DNA from: Ferrovibrio terrae
GTDB taxonomy: Bacteria > Pseudomonadota > Alphaproteobacteria > Ferrovibrionales > Ferrovibrionaceae
Reading direction: 5' to 3'
DNA: 64,000 nucleotides
NCBI RefSeq assembly: GCF_007197755.1
Contig: NZ_CP041636.1
Coordinates: 1,958,001-2,022,000, forward strand
The notes beneath the pieces are model-generated. The model ran no database searches. It saw only the letters and a program-made list of their open reading frames with translations, and had not been told where the DNA came from. Each line of letters starts with the position of its first letter. Positions within the stretch are counted from its first letter, which is position 1. Below are positions 15,711 through 24,589 of this stretch, in pieces. A program made the position numbers and the translations under genes.

Positions 15711-17138
15711 TCACCGGGCTGGCAGCAGGCCGTCGCGCCGCAGCTTGCTATCCAGATCATCCCACATCGCCCGACAGCGCGAGGCAACATACTTCGCATA
15801 GTCCGATTCGCTTTCGCCCGGCTTCATCTTGCGCGCCCAGCCGGCGACGCCGACTTTAATATTACTTTCCAGCTTGTCGAAGCGTCGTCCTTCGTTGGCG
15901 GTCAGGCTCAACCGGTCATGTCCGTCGCCGGCCTTCTTGATGTCGACAGTGTTCATGCGTGCGGTATAGGGCGAAGCTTGGTCAACTTTCTTATCTTGAT
16001 CATCAAGCCTGCCGAAGCTGGCATCCGGACGGCTGAACGTTTTACTTCCATCGGGCCGGATGACTTCTTCCCGCAGGTATTTATCGCTCTCATCGCCATC
16101 CTTATATGCACCTGCAACATGCTTCAGTTCGCCCGCGAGGTCCGGATAGGCCTGAAGTTCCTCCAGGCAGGTGCGCACCATGATACGGTTGGCCTTCTCG
16201 GTTTCCGGCTTGCCGCGACTGCCATATGGATTGAGTTCCACGATGATGCCGGCCAGCCCTTCGGCGACAGGCTGCTGGGCCGGCGGCAGGCCCGAGATCC
16301 ACTCCTTCGTCTCGGGCGGGATCAATCGCTCGTCGTCGGGCTGTTTGTCCGCGGCCGGTCGGCCCTGCTGTGGCGGCTTGCTCTCAGATGGTTGCAGCGG
16401 CGGCACAGTTGCGCCGGCTTTCTCCGTCTCGCCCATCGGACGTGAGGGCGGTGCATCCGGCATGGTCGGCGGATGGGTGAATGTCTCGCCACGGTTCTTC
16501 AGGTACTGCTGCCGCAGGTATTCGCTTGCGCCGATCGCCAGCGGCGCCCCCATGAGCAGCAGAGGCAGCGCCACAGGCAGCATGGTTTCCTGCTGCCCGG
16601 GTGCGGGCGGCGAAGCCGGTGCCTCATCTGTCATGCTGGTATTCAGCAATTGAATCTGCGGCTTCTGTTCCGGCCCGCGCCATTCCATGGTCTGTAAGGT
16701 TGGCTCCGGATCACCGTCACGCTTCTCCATCGTGCGGTAAGGTGGCAGCGCGTCGGGATCGCGCGCGTAAGACTCGAAGAATCTGTCGACCTGCTGTGGT
16801 GTCGGGATCGGCTGGCCGCGCAGGCGTCCGCCCAGCAGGCCCTGCAGGCTCATCAGCGTTTCGCCTTCGCCATTCTCCCCCGCCATGCCGTTGCGCAGCG
16901 GCAGCAGCAGTCCGTCGACCGGCAGCCCATTGGCCTTCTGCACCCTTCCGATGGCGCGGAACAGCGGTTCGCCGGCCCAGCCCGTCGGCACGCCCGGTGC
17001 CGGCAGTTCGTATTCGCCCAATGAGGACAGCAGCGTCTGCGCCTTGATCACATCGGCGCGATCGTTGTCGCCATTGCGGCCGACCGAGCCGGCGAAGCTG
17101 AAGGGATCGGTGTCTTCAGGGAAGGGCAGCAGGCTCAT
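15711..17138 (-). CDS. Peptidoglycan-binding-domain protein with central hydrophobic segment and unknown C-terminal domain
   Basis: 475 residues. Residues 28-80 look like a PG_binding_1 repeat ('RADVIKAQTLLSSLG' ... 'VQKANGLPVDGLL'). A proline-rich stretch follows, then one hydrophobic segment at about 187-207 ('LPVALPLLLMGAPLAIGAS'), a Pro/Glu/Lys-rich linker (215-275), and a hydrophilic C-terminal domain (about 280-475) that I do not recognise ('VRTCLEELQAYPDLAGELKH', 'AGWARKMKPGE'). There is no signal peptide, so export would need another route. A TCCGGAG ribosome site precedes the ATG. A coupled gene follows. Candidate modular toxin or cell-wall protein. Confidence 0.75.
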   Translation of the reverse strand: MSLLPFPEDTDPFSFAGSVGRNGDNDRADVIKAQTLLSSLGEYELPAPGVPTGWAGEPLFRAIGRVQKANGLPVDGLLLPLRNGMAGENGEGETLMSLQGLLGGRLRGQPIPTPQQVDRFFESYARDPDALPPYRTMEKRDGDPEPTLQTMEWRGPEQKPQIQLLNTSMTDEAPASPPAPGQQETMLPVALPLLLMGAPLAIGASEYLRQQYLKNRGETFTHPPTMPDAPPSRPMGETEKAGATVPPLQPSESKPPQQGRPAADKQPDDERLIPPETKEWISGLPPAQQPVAEGLAGIIVELNPYGSRGKPETEKANRIMVRTCLEELQAYPDLAGELKHVAGAYKDGDESDKYLREEVIRPDGSKTFSRPDASFGRLDDQDKKVDQASPYTARMNTVDIKKAGDGHDRLSLTANEGRRFDKLESNIKVGVAGWARKMKPGESESDYAKYVASRCRAMWDDLDSKLRRDGLLPAR

Positions 17139-17191
17139 GTTTCGCTCCGGAATATGGAGGACTGAGAATATCTGGACTTTGATCCTATTAT

Positions 17192-17219
17192 AATGTACTA
17201 TTTATGTTCTTAATGTCAA
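17192..17219 (-). promoter_or_regulatory. Predicted promoter of the peptidoglycan-binding-protein gene
   Basis: On the minus strand a perfect -35 TTGACA (17214-17219) is followed after 16 bp by TACATT (17192-17197) in a strongly AT-rich patch (ATTATAAT at 17187-17194). The start would be near 17185, giving a leader of about 45 bases. Confidence 0.6.
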
Positions 17220-17329
17220 CTGGAGATATATGACCTGGACGAGTGGGGACTTGAATGCGGGTGTATGCATCATCGCCAGGATTTCGGGCGGCGGGTGCGG
17301 ATGGTTGGCTTGGACAATGACAAGGCGAA

Positions 17330-17470
17330 CGAACCGCTACGAACGCCAACGAAGCGCTACGAACACGCGCGAACACGCGCGAACACCAACGAGCATCAAA
17401 CGAACCGCTACGAACACCAGCGAAGCGAAACGAACGTAAACGAAGCGCTATGAACCCAAATGAGATCATT
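17330..17470. repeat. 10-bp-phased tandem repeat array, consensus CGAAC-N-C-N-A-A
   Basis: Fourteen consecutive units begin CGAA, CGAG, TGAA or TGAG at 17330, 17340, 17350, 17360, 17370, 17380, 17390, 17401, 17411, 17421, 17431, 17441, 17451 and 17461. Every step is exactly 10 bp except one of 11. The first five bases are strongly kept and the last five vary (CGCTA, ACGCG, ACCAA, GTAAA). A 10-bp period is not a codon multiple, which argues against coding, and equals about one helical turn, so the motif faces the same side of the helix throughout. It lies 190-330 bp upstream of the peptidoglycan-binding-protein gene and 150 bp past the end of lysR. Confidence 0.85.
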
Positions 17471-17575
17471 TGATACCAATGATATTACTGCCGGTATTCC
17501 CGCCTCTCATCCGCAACCCTCGGCCTTGTGTCGAGGGTCCATCTGCACGTTCCGATGCGCGGAGGGTTGGGATGG

Positions 17576-17610
17576 ATCCTCGGCCAAGAAAATGTCCTGG
17601 GCCCGAGGAT
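17576..17610. repeat. REP-like palindrome next to the lysR end
   Basis: ATCCTCGG (17576-17583) and CCGAGGAT (17603-17610) form a perfect 8-bp stem around a 19-base loop. It is flanked by GATGG and GACGGT as in the short intergenic palindromes common in alphaproteobacteria (from memory). It lies 12 bp after the lysR stop and could also act as its transcript end, though no T-run follows on that strand. A second arm, CGAGGGTCCATC at 17532-17543, is nearly complementary to 17571-17582, so alternative pairings exist. Confidence 0.5.
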
Positions 17611-17622
17611 GACGGTTTTGGT

Positions 17623-18531
17623 CTACCGCTTGCTCGCCTGCTTCACCGCATCGAGCAGCCAATCGCGGAAGGCGCGCAAGGCCGGATCGTTGCGGCGCGC
17701 CTCGGGATAAAACAGGCAGTAGGCCTGCTTGCTGCCGATGCTCTGCGTAAACGGCATCACCAGGCTGCCGTCGGCCAGTTCGGGCTCCACCAGGAAGCGT
17801 GGCACGATGGCAGCGCCCAGGCCAACGACGGCGGCCTGCACCACCATGGCGAACTGGCCATAGCGCGGGCCCAGCGTCACCTGCGGGGCCGCCATGCCGG
17901 CGGCAGTGAACCAGTCGGCCCAGGCCGAAGGCCGTGTCGATTGCTGCAGCAGCGGCAGCTTGAACAGGTCTTCCGGCTTCTTCACGCGGTGTTTCGTCAG
18001 CAGCTTTTTCGACGCCACCGGCACCAGCTCTTCCTCGATCAGGCGGTCGACTACTGCGCCAGGCCAGACCGGATCGCCGAACGAGATCGCGGCATCCAGA
18101 GGCTCGGCGGCGAAATCGAACGTCTCGATCCTTGTGGGCAGGTTCACCGTGATCTGCGGATGCTTTGCGGCAAACTCAGGCAGGCGCGGGATCAGCCAGC
18201 GCGTGCCGAAGGTAGGCAAGGTGGCGACCGTGAGGATGGCATTGCCGCTGCGCGCTGCCATGGTGTTGACGGTGGCGGCGCCGATGCGGCCCAGCGCGTC
18301 CTGGAGTTCTCTTGCGTAGCCTGCACCGGCCGGTGTCAGCACCACGCGCTGGCGGATGCGCTCGAACAGCGTGAGGCCGAGCAGTTCTTCCAGCAGCTGC
18401 ACGCGGCGGCTGACGGCGGCCTGGCTGACATTGAGTTCCGCCGCAGCCGCCGTGAAGCTCTCATGCCGCGCTGCCGCTTCAAAAGCGGTCAGCGCCGAGA
18501 GTGGCGGCAGGAAACGGCGGGGCAGGGCCAA
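17623..18531 (-). CDS. LysR-family regulator (GcvA-like), likely regulator of glutaryl-CoA genes
   Basis: 302 residues. Helix-turn-helix at about 8-66 ('PLSALTAFEAAARHESFT', 'LNVSQAAVSRRVQLLEE') and a LysR substrate domain ('ATLPTFGTRWLIPRLPEFAA', 'DAAISFGDPVWPG', 'VVGLGAAIVPRFL') of the GcvA type. It is divergent from gcdH with a 142-bp gap holding a T-N11-A palindrome. Such LysR genes next to gcdH are usually activators responding to glutarate or glutaryl-CoA; that role is inferred from context. Confidence 0.88.
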   Translation of the reverse strand: MALPRRFLPPLSALTAFEAAARHESFTAAAAELNVSQAAVSRRVQLLEELLGLTLFERIRQRVVLTPAGAGYARELQDALGRIGAATVNTMAARSGNAILTVATLPTFGTRWLIPRLPEFAAKHPQITVNLPTRIETFDFAAEPLDAAISFGDPVWPGAVVDRLIEEELVPVASKKLLTKHRVKKPEDLFKLPLLQQSTRPSAWADWFTAAGMAAPQVTLGPRYGQFAMVVQAAVVGLGAAIVPRFLVEPELADGSLVMPFTQSIGSKQAYCLFYPEARRNDPALRAFRDWLLDAVKQASKR

Positions 18532-18546
18532 GATATGCTCCGGAAA

Positions 18547-18569
18547 GTTGATAACCGTCAGTCATTAAC
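18547..18569. promoter_or_regulatory. LysR-type T-N11-A operator
   Basis: GTTGAT (18547-18552), 11 bases, then ATTAAC (18564-18569): an inverted repeat with one mismatch and the exact T-N11-A geometry. It lies 16-38 bp upstream of lysR, where autorepression is expected, and about 105 bp before gcdH. A TATAGT -10-like hexamer for gcdH is at 18634-18639. Confidence 0.6.
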
Positions 18570-18673
18570 CAATAGCAAATCATCGTTTGCGCGCCAAGCG
18601 CCGCTCGGGCAGCTTGCCGCACCAGTCGAGGGGTATAGTCTCCTCTTAAAAATCGCCACCTGAGGAAATCGCC

Positions 18674-19867
18674 ATGAACGCGCAGCAGCCTGCCACCAAA
18701 GCCGCCTTCAAGTGGGAAGACCCCTTCAACCTGGACGCCGAACTGACCGAGGACGAGCGCCTGATCCGCGACACGGCGCGCGACTACTGCCAGAGCAAGC
18801 TGCTGCCGCGCGTGAAGGAAGCCTTCCGCGAGGAAAAGACCGATCCGGCGATCTTCCGCGAAATGGGCGAACTCGGCCTGCTCGGCTCGATGATCGACGG
18901 CTATGGCTGCGCCGGCGCGTCCTATGTGGCCTATGGCCTGGTGGCGCGCGAGGTCGAGGGCGTCGATTCCGGCTATCGCTCGATGATGAGCGTGCAGTCG
19001 AGCCTGGTGATGTATCCGATCTATGCCTATGGCTCGGAAGCCCAGCGCCAGAAGTATCTGCCCAAGCTGGCGACCGGCGAGTGGATCGGCTGCTTCGGCC
19101 TGACCGAGCCCGATCACGGCTCGGATCCGGGCGGCATGAAGACGCGCGCCAGGCAGGTGCCCGGCGGCTATGAGCTGACCGGCGCAAAGATGTGGATTTC
19201 CAATTCGCCGCTCGCCCAGGTCTTTGTCGTCTGGGCCAAGACCGAGGATGGCATCATCCGCGGCTTCATCCTGGAAAAGGGCATGAAGGGGCTGTCGGCG
19301 CCGAAGATCAACGGCAAGCTCTCGCTGCGTGCGTCGATCACCGGCGAAATCGTCATGGACAGCGTGTTCGTGCCGGAAGAAAACATGCTGCCGAATGTGC
19401 AGGGCCTGAAGGGTCCGTTCGGCTGCCTGAACAGCGCGCGCTACGGCATCGCCTGGGGCGCCATGGGCGCGGCCGAAGCCTGCTGGCACCAGGCGCGCCA
19501 GTATGTGCTGGACCGCAAGCAGTTCAATCGTCCTCTGGCCGCCAACCAGATCATCCAGCTCAAGCTGGCCAATATGCAGACCGAGATCGCGCTGGGGCTG
19601 ACTGCCGCGTTGCGCGTCGGCCGCCTGCGCGATGCCGGCCAGGAAACCCCGGAGATGATCTCGCTGATCAAGCGCAACAACTGCGGCAAGGCGCTGGATA
19701 TCGCCCGCATGGCGCGCGACATGCACGGCGGTAACGGCATCCACGAGGATTATCACGTGATGCGCCATCTGGTGAATCTGGAGACGGTGAACACCTACGA
19801 GGGCACGCATGACGTTCATGCGCTGATCCTCGGCCGCGCCATGACCGGCATCCAGGCCTTCTACTAA
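18674..19867 (+). CDS. gcdH: Glutaryl-CoA dehydrogenase
   Basis: An FAD-dependent acyl-CoA dehydrogenase of 397 residues that oxidises and decarboxylates glutaryl-CoA to crotonyl-CoA in lysine, tryptophan and glutarate breakdown. Family marks: '[19 protein letters not shown]', '[10 protein letters not shown]', '[13 protein letters not shown]', and '[17 protein letters not shown]' with the catalytic base Glu376. The TYEGTHD form is characteristic of GcdH among acyl-CoA dehydrogenases. GAGGAAA precedes the ATG. Next gene is a CoA-transferase 31 bp downstream; cytosolic, electrons go to ETF. Confidence 0.95.
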   Translation: MNAQQPATKAAFKWEDPFNLDAELTEDERLIRDTARDYCQSKLLPRVKEAFREEKTDPAIFREMGELGLLGSMIDGYGCAGASYVAYGLVAREVEGVDSGYRSMMSVQSSLVMYPIYAYGSEAQRQKYLPKLATGEWIGCFGLTEPDHGSDPGGMKTRARQVPGGYELTGAKMWISNSPLAQVFVVWAKTEDGIIRGFILEKGMKGLSAPKINGKLSLRASITGEIVMDSVFVPEENMLPNVQGLKGPFGCLNSARYGIAWGAMGAAEACWHQARQYVLDRKQFNRPLAANQIIQLKLANMQTEIALGLTAALRVGRLRDAGQETPEMISLIKRNNCGKALDIARMARDMHGGNGIHEDYHVMRHLVNLETVNTYEGTHDVHALILGRAMTGIQAFY

Positions 19868-19898
19868 GCCCTCACCTCAAGCAGGCGGAGCTGCCGGC

Positions 19899-21119
19899 AT
19901 GCGTGCGCTGGATGATATCGTTGTGCTGGATCTCAGCCGCGTGCTGGCCGGTCCGTGGTGCACCCAGAACCTGGCCGATCTCGGCGCCACCGTGATCAAG
20001 GTGGAAAAGCCGGGCGAGGGCGACGATACGCGCAAATGGGGTCCGATCTATCTCAAGGATCCTGCAACAGGCGCGCGCGCCGACTCCGCCTATTACCTTG
20101 CTGCCAATCGTGGCAAACGCTCGATCACCGTCGACATGGCCACGCCGGAAGGCCAGCAGATCCTGCGCGACCTCGCTGCAAAAGCAGACGTGGTGGTGGA
20201 GAATTACAAGCTCGGCGGGCTGAAGAAATACGGCCTGGATTACGACAGCCTGTCCAAGCTCAATCCGCGACTGGTCTACTGCTCGATCACCGGCTTCGGC
20301 CAGACCGGACCTTATGCGCCGCGCGCCGGCTACGACTTCATCATCCAGGGCATGGGCGGGCTGATGAGCGTGACCGGTGAGCGCGACGGCCTGCCGGGCG
20401 GCGGTCCGCAGAAGGCCGGCGTCGCACTGGCCGATGTGATGACCGGGCTTTACTCAACGATTGCCATCCTTGGCGCGCTGAACCAGCGCCATCGCTCAGG
20501 TCGCGGGCAGTATATCGACATGGCGCTGCTGGATGTGCAGGTGGCCGCGCTCGCCAACCAGGCGACGTACTATCTGGTCGGCAATGAAGTGCCCGAGCGC
20601 ATGGGCAACGGCCATGCCGCCATCGTGCCCTACCAGAGTTTTCCGACCTCGGACGGCCATGTGATCATCGCGGTCGGCAACGATGGCCAGTTTGCCAAGC
20701 TGGCGGATGAACTCGGCCATCCGGAATGGAAGAGCGATCCACGCTTCGCCACCAATATCGAACGGCTGCATCACCGCGCCGAGATTGTGGCCGCGATTTC
20801 GGAAGAGACGAAGACGCGCACCATCGACGATCTGATCGCCGCGCTGGAAAAGCGCCAGGTGCCCTGCGGGCCGATTAACACGGTGGATCGCGTGTTCGCC
20901 GATCCGCATGTGCAGGCGCGCGGCCTGCAGAAAACCGTGCCGCATACCGGGCAGGGCACGCTGCCCAGCGTCGCCAGCCCGCTGCGTCTGTCGGAGTCTC
21001 CGGTCTCGTACGACCGCGGCCCGCCGCTGCTGGGCGAGCATACCGACAAGGTGCTGGCCGAACAGCTCGGCTTCGATGCGGCGAAACTGGCGGAACTCCA
21101 CAACAAGGGAGTGATCTGA
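19899..21119 (+). CDS. Class III CoA-transferase (CaiB/BaiF), probable glutarate CoA-transferase
   Basis: 406 residues. N-terminal 'VLDLSRVLAGPWCTQNLADLGA' with 'VIKVEKPGEGDDTRKWGP', then 'VVENYKLGGLKKYGL', and catalytic Asp179 in 'ALADVMTGLY'. Family III enzymes move CoA between carboxylic acids, for example succinyl-CoA to glutarate. Directly after gcdH, this one probably makes glutaryl-CoA, as human SUGCT does. The substrate is inferred from context. Confidence 0.9.
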   Translation: MRALDDIVVLDLSRVLAGPWCTQNLADLGATVIKVEKPGEGDDTRKWGPIYLKDPATGARADSAYYLAANRGKRSITVDMATPEGQQILRDLAAKADVVVENYKLGGLKKYGLDYDSLSKLNPRLVYCSITGFGQTGPYAPRAGYDFIIQGMGGLMSVTGERDGLPGGGPQKAGVALADVMTGLYSTIAILGALNQRHRSGRGQYIDMALLDVQVAALANQATYYLVGNEVPERMGNGHAAIVPYQSFPTSDGHVIIAVGNDGQFAKLADELGHPEWKSDPRFATNIERLHHRAEIVAAISEETKTRTIDDLIAALEKRQVPCGPINTVDRVFADPHVQARGLQKTVPHTGQGTLPSVASPLRLSESPVSYDRGPPLLGEHTDKVLAEQLGFDAAKLAELHNKGVI

Positions 21120-21214
21120 CGGCAGGCGGCGAAAAATTCAGTTCGCCGGGAACAGTTGCTGTCGAGCCCGGTTTGACTCGCCAAGCAGACCAGAACCGAC
21201 CGGAGGACCGCGCC

Positions 21215-21364
21215 ATGCAGAACCAGTCCACCAATTCCGCGTCACCGAAAACAGTTCCGGCCCCGCAGTCGCTGTATCCCGATCTGGCGCCACGCCCCCA
21301 GCAGGGCGTCAATCCGAATGCCCAGCGCCAGCAGGAGCAGGCACAACAGCAGGTTCAGCAGTAA
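21215..21364 (+). CDS. Small glutamine- and proline-rich protein, 49 residues
   Basis: A short low-complexity protein (Gln, Pro, Asn, Ala) ending 'QQEQAQQQVQQ'. It has a GGAGG ribosome site 8 bp before the ATG at 21215. It is probably intrinsically disordered and I recognise no family. It may be cotranscribed with the CoA-transferase 95 bp upstream or stand alone. Support rests on the ribosome site and clean frame only. Confidence 0.45.
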   Translation: MQNQSTNSASPKTVPAPQSLYPDLAPRPQQGVNPNAQRQQEQAQQQVQQ

Positions 21365-21379
21365 CGCTGCGCTGGAAGC

Positions 21380-22597
21380 TTAAGCAGCCGGGAAACGGAC
21401 CCAGAAGCGGCTGCCGGCGCTTTCGCGGCTCTCGAAGCCGATCTCGCCCTTCATCGCCTGCGCCAGGCGGCTGGCAATCGCCAGGCCCAGGCCCAGGCCG
21501 GCCACGGTGCTGCCTTCGCGGCCGAGCCGGTTGAAGCTCTGGAAAGCCTCGCGCTGGCGGTCGGCGGCAATGCCACAGCCGGTGTCCTCCACAAAGAATG
21601 TGACGCGGCCGTCTTCGGTGGCGCAACCGAGCGTCACTTCGCCACCCAGCGCAGTGAACTTGAAGGCATTGCTGATGAAGTTGCCCAGGATGCGCAGCAG
21701 ATGGCTGTGGTCGGCTTTCAGGGTCGCGGCCGAAATGCAGGCGCGACGCATGAAAGCGATGCCGTTCAGCGCCGCGGCAGGCCGGTGCAGCGCATAGACT
21801 TCCTCGATCAGGGACTGCGCGCTTACCGTCTCGGTGCCGAACGGCACCACCTCGGCTTCAAGCTGCGCCATGGTCATCATGCTGTCGCTGATCCGCAGCA
21901 GGTTTTCGCCGGCGGTCTTCATGGCCGCGACATATTCCAGCTCTTCACGGCCGAGCCGCTTGCCCATGTTCAGTTCGAGAATCTGCGAGAAGCCGAGGAT
22001 CGCATTCAGTGGCGTGCGGAATTCATGGTTCATCGAGCTCAGCAACTTGCTCTTGAGCAGGTTGGCGGCATTCTGCGCGTTCACGCTGGCTTCGGCCTCC
22101 ATACGGGCGCGATGCAGTTCAAGCTCGTCCGAGGCAATCGCCGCCAGGCGGCGCAGTCGTGTCACGTCGTCGTCCGAGAAATTGCGCGGCTTGTTGTCGC
22201 CGACACATAGCGTGCCGATCCGCTGGCCGTCATCGGCGGTCAGCGCCACGCCGGCATAGAAACGCAGGCCCGGGCCGGCCAGGACCAGAGGGCTGTTGCG
22301 GAACTGCGGATGCTCGGTGGCATTCTCGACGATCAGAGGTTCGTCATCCAGGATGGTATGGGCGCAGAAGGAAATGCTGCGCGGGCTTTCGCTGACCGGC
22401 AGGCCATAATGCGACTTGAACCACTGCCGATCGGCATCGATCAGGCTGATCAGCGCGACCGGCACATCGAACAGGTCGGCGGCGAAGGCGGTCAGGCGGT
22501 CGAAACGCTCGTCCGGCGCGGTGTCCATGATGCGGTAGTCGCGCAGCGTGGCGAGACGCTGGTCTTCGTTGGCGGGCAGGGGAGCTGTGAAGGTCAT
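21380..22597 (-). CDS. GAF-domain sensor histidine kinase
   Basis: About 405 residues from the ATG at 22597; the frame extends to 22699 but the extra part is Arg-rich and looks non-coding. A GAF domain at about 20-165 ('[20 protein letters not shown]', '[19 protein letters not shown]', '[20 protein letters not shown]') is followed by HisKA '[19 protein letters not shown]' and HATPase 'FISNAFKFT', 'VEDTGCGI', '[12 protein letters not shown]'. No membrane helix, so it is a soluble kinase. It has no adjacent output regulator; it is divergent from the gamma-glutamyltransferase gene. Confidence 0.9.
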   Translation of the reverse strand: MTFTAPLPANEDQRLATLRDYRIMDTAPDERFDRLTAFAADLFDVPVALISLIDADRQWFKSHYGLPVSESPRSISFCAHTILDDEPLIVENATEHPQFRNSPLVLAGPGLRFYAGVALTADDGQRIGTLCVGDNKPRNFSDDDVTRLRRLAAIASDELELHRARMEAEASVNAQNAANLLKSKLLSSMNHEFRTPLNAILGFSQILELNMGKRLGREELEYVAAMKTAGENLLRISDSMMTMAQLEAEVVPFGTETVSAQSLIEEVYALHRPAAALNGIAFMRRACISAATLKADHSHLLRILGNFISNAFKFTALGGEVTLGCATEDGRVTFFVEDTGCGIAADRQREAFQSFNRLGREGSTVAGLGLGLAIASRLAQAMKGEIGFESRESAGSRFWVRFPAA

Positions 22598-22761
22598 CTG
22601 GGGGTTTCGCGGCCGGGTTGCAGTTGCTGGTCCGGACGCTACATCACGGCGGGCGCGATGCTGCCTTACTTTCCGATAACGCCGTGATCTCCTTACCAAA
22701 CTTACATATGCTAGGATTGCGGAAGGCTTTCGGGGCCGCGCAACGCAGGGACGAACGCGCC

Positions 22762-24567
22762 ATGAGGATTTTCCGCAGAACAGGCCTGAAAAAGGCGGTG
22801 CCGGCCGGTCTGGCGATTCTGTTGGGCCTATCGCTGGCTGTGGGGGCGACGGGCCAACCCCAGGCTCAGCCCCGGGCGAATAATTTCGAAAGCATCGCGC
22901 CGGAGGCGGCGACCGGACGCAGCGAAAAGCAGGCGACTCGCGCCGCCAGCTACATGAACGCCGCCGCCAATCCGTATGCGGCCGAGGCCGGCGCCGAAAT
23001 CATGGCCATGGGGGGCTCGGCGGTGGATGCCGCGATCGCCACCGCCCTGGTGCTCAACCTGGTCGAGCCGCAATCGGCCGGCATCGGTGGCGGCGGCTTC
23101 ATGCTGGTCTGGGACAATGCGCAACGGAAGCTGCGCGCTTTCGATGGCCGCGAAACCGCGCCGGCTGGTGTCGACCGCCGGCTGTTCTTCGATGCCGCGG
23201 GCCGCAAGAAGGGATTCATGGAGGCGGTGGTCGGCGGAGCTTCCGTGGGCGTGCCTGGCATGCTGCGGATGTTCGAACTGGCGCATGCCGGCTACGGCCG
23301 GCTGCCCTGGGCGGCCCTGTTCCAGCCCGCCATCCGCTTGGCCGAGGCCGGCTTCCCGGTCTCGCCGCGCCTGCATGCGTTGCTGGAACGCGACCAGCAG
23401 CTGCGCCAGATGCCGCAGGCGCGGACGCTGTTCTACACCGAGGCCGGGACGGCAAAGCAGGTCGGCAGCCTGCTGGTCAATGCGCCATTTGCTGCCGTGC
23501 TGCGTCGTGTGGCGAGCGAAGGCTCCCAGGCCTTCTACACGGGGCAGGTCGCCGCCGACATCGTGGCGGCGGTACGCAATTCGCCCAATCCCGGCGGGAT
23601 GGTGCTGGAGGACCTGGCCGGCTATCGCGCCAGGGAGCGCGACCCGGTCTGCGCGCCGTATCGCGTCTATCGCGTCTGCACCATGCCGCCGCCGTCTTCG
23701 GCCGTGAACATGCTGCAGACGCTCGGGATTCTTTCGCATTTCGATCTCGCCCGGCTGGCGCCACTCTCACCCGAGGCCGTGCACCTGGTCGCCCAGGCCT
23801 CGCGGCTGGCCTATGCCGACCGCGACGTCTATGTCGGCGACCCCGATCATGTTCGCATGCCGCTGGAGGGCATGACCGAGCGCGGCTATCTCGCCAGCCG
23901 CGCGAAACTGCTCGATCCCGCGCGCGGCAGCACCGTGCCAGCGACACCCGGCGAACCGCCGAGCAAGCATGGCGCGCTGCCGGCCTATGGCCGCGACAGC
24001 GCCATCGAGTTGCCGTCCACCACGCATGTCTCCACCGTGGATGCCGCGCGCAACGCCGTGGCGATGACGGTGACGATCGAGAATGTCTTCGGCTCGAAGC
24101 AGATGGTGCATGGTTTTCTGCTCAACAACCAGTTGACCGATTTCTCGGCCGAGGCCGAGGAGAATGGCCGCCCCGTCGCAAATCGCATTGAGCCTGGAAA
24201 ACGCCCGCGCAGTTCGATGGCGCCGACGGTGGTGTTCAATGCGGACGGCTCGTTGCGACTGGTTGTGGGTTCGCCGGGCGGCAGCCGCATTCTTGGCTAT
24301 GTGGCGCAGGCAGTGATCGGCGTGCTGGACTGGCGGCTGGATATTCAGCAGGCGATCAGCCTGCCACATTACCTGGATCGCAATACCGGGCTGGAACTCG
24401 AAGAGGGCACAGCGGCGGCGGTTCTGGCCGAGACGATGCGCGCGCGCGGCCACAAGGCCAGCGTGATCGAGCTTAACAGCGGATTGCAGGGTATCGAAGT
24501 GCGCAGCGACGGCAGCCTGATCGGTGGCGCCGATCCGCGCCGCGAAGGCGTCGCGGCCGGCCGATAA
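22762..24567 (+). CDS. ggt: Gamma-glutamyltransferase (glutathione hydrolase)
   Basis: A periplasmic Ntn-hydrolase of 601 residues from the ATG at 22762, which gives a good signal peptide ('[20 protein letters not shown]'). It hydrolyses glutathione or moves the gamma-glutamyl group, after self-cleavage into two chains. The cleavage and nucleophile site is Thr420 in '[11 protein letters not shown]'. Other family patches are '[20 protein letters not shown]', '[11 protein letters not shown]' and '[10 protein letters not shown]'. A longer frame starting at a TTG (22618) would push the signal peptide inward and is unlikely. Confidence 0.93.
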   Translation: MRIFRRTGLKKAVPAGLAILLGLSLAVGATGQPQAQPRANNFESIAPEAATGRSEKQATRAASYMNAAANPYAAEAGAEIMAMGGSAVDAAIATALVLNLVEPQSAGIGGGGFMLVWDNAQRKLRAFDGRETAPAGVDRRLFFDAAGRKKGFMEAVVGGASVGVPGMLRMFELAHAGYGRLPWAALFQPAIRLAEAGFPVSPRLHALLERDQQLRQMPQARTLFYTEAGTAKQVGSLLVNAPFAAVLRRVASEGSQAFYTGQVAADIVAAVRNSPNPGGMVLEDLAGYRARERDPVCAPYRVYRVCTMPPPSSAVNMLQTLGILSHFDLARLAPLSPEAVHLVAQASRLAYADRDVYVGDPDHVRMPLEGMTERGYLASRAKLLDPARGSTVPATPGEPPSKHGALPAYGRDSAIELPSTTHVSTVDAARNAVAMTVTIENVFGSKQMVHGFLLNNQLTDFSAEAEENGRPVANRIEPGKRPRSSMAPTVVFNADGSLRLVVGSPGGSRILGYVAQAVIGVLDWRLDIQQAISLPHYLDRNTGLELEEGTAAAVLAETMRARGHKASVIELNSGLQGIEVRSDGSLIGGADPRREGVAAGR

Positions 24568-24589
24568 GTCAGGCTGGCGATAACGGGCG

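Noticed and set aside
17188-17469. Open frames on both strands across the 10-bp repeat array
   Set aside because: The repeat period is 10 bp, so no frame is preserved from unit to unit. Neither strand shows a ribosome site or family similarity.
17330-17470. CRISPR array
   Set aside because: Units are 10 bp with no spacers, and no cas genes are present.
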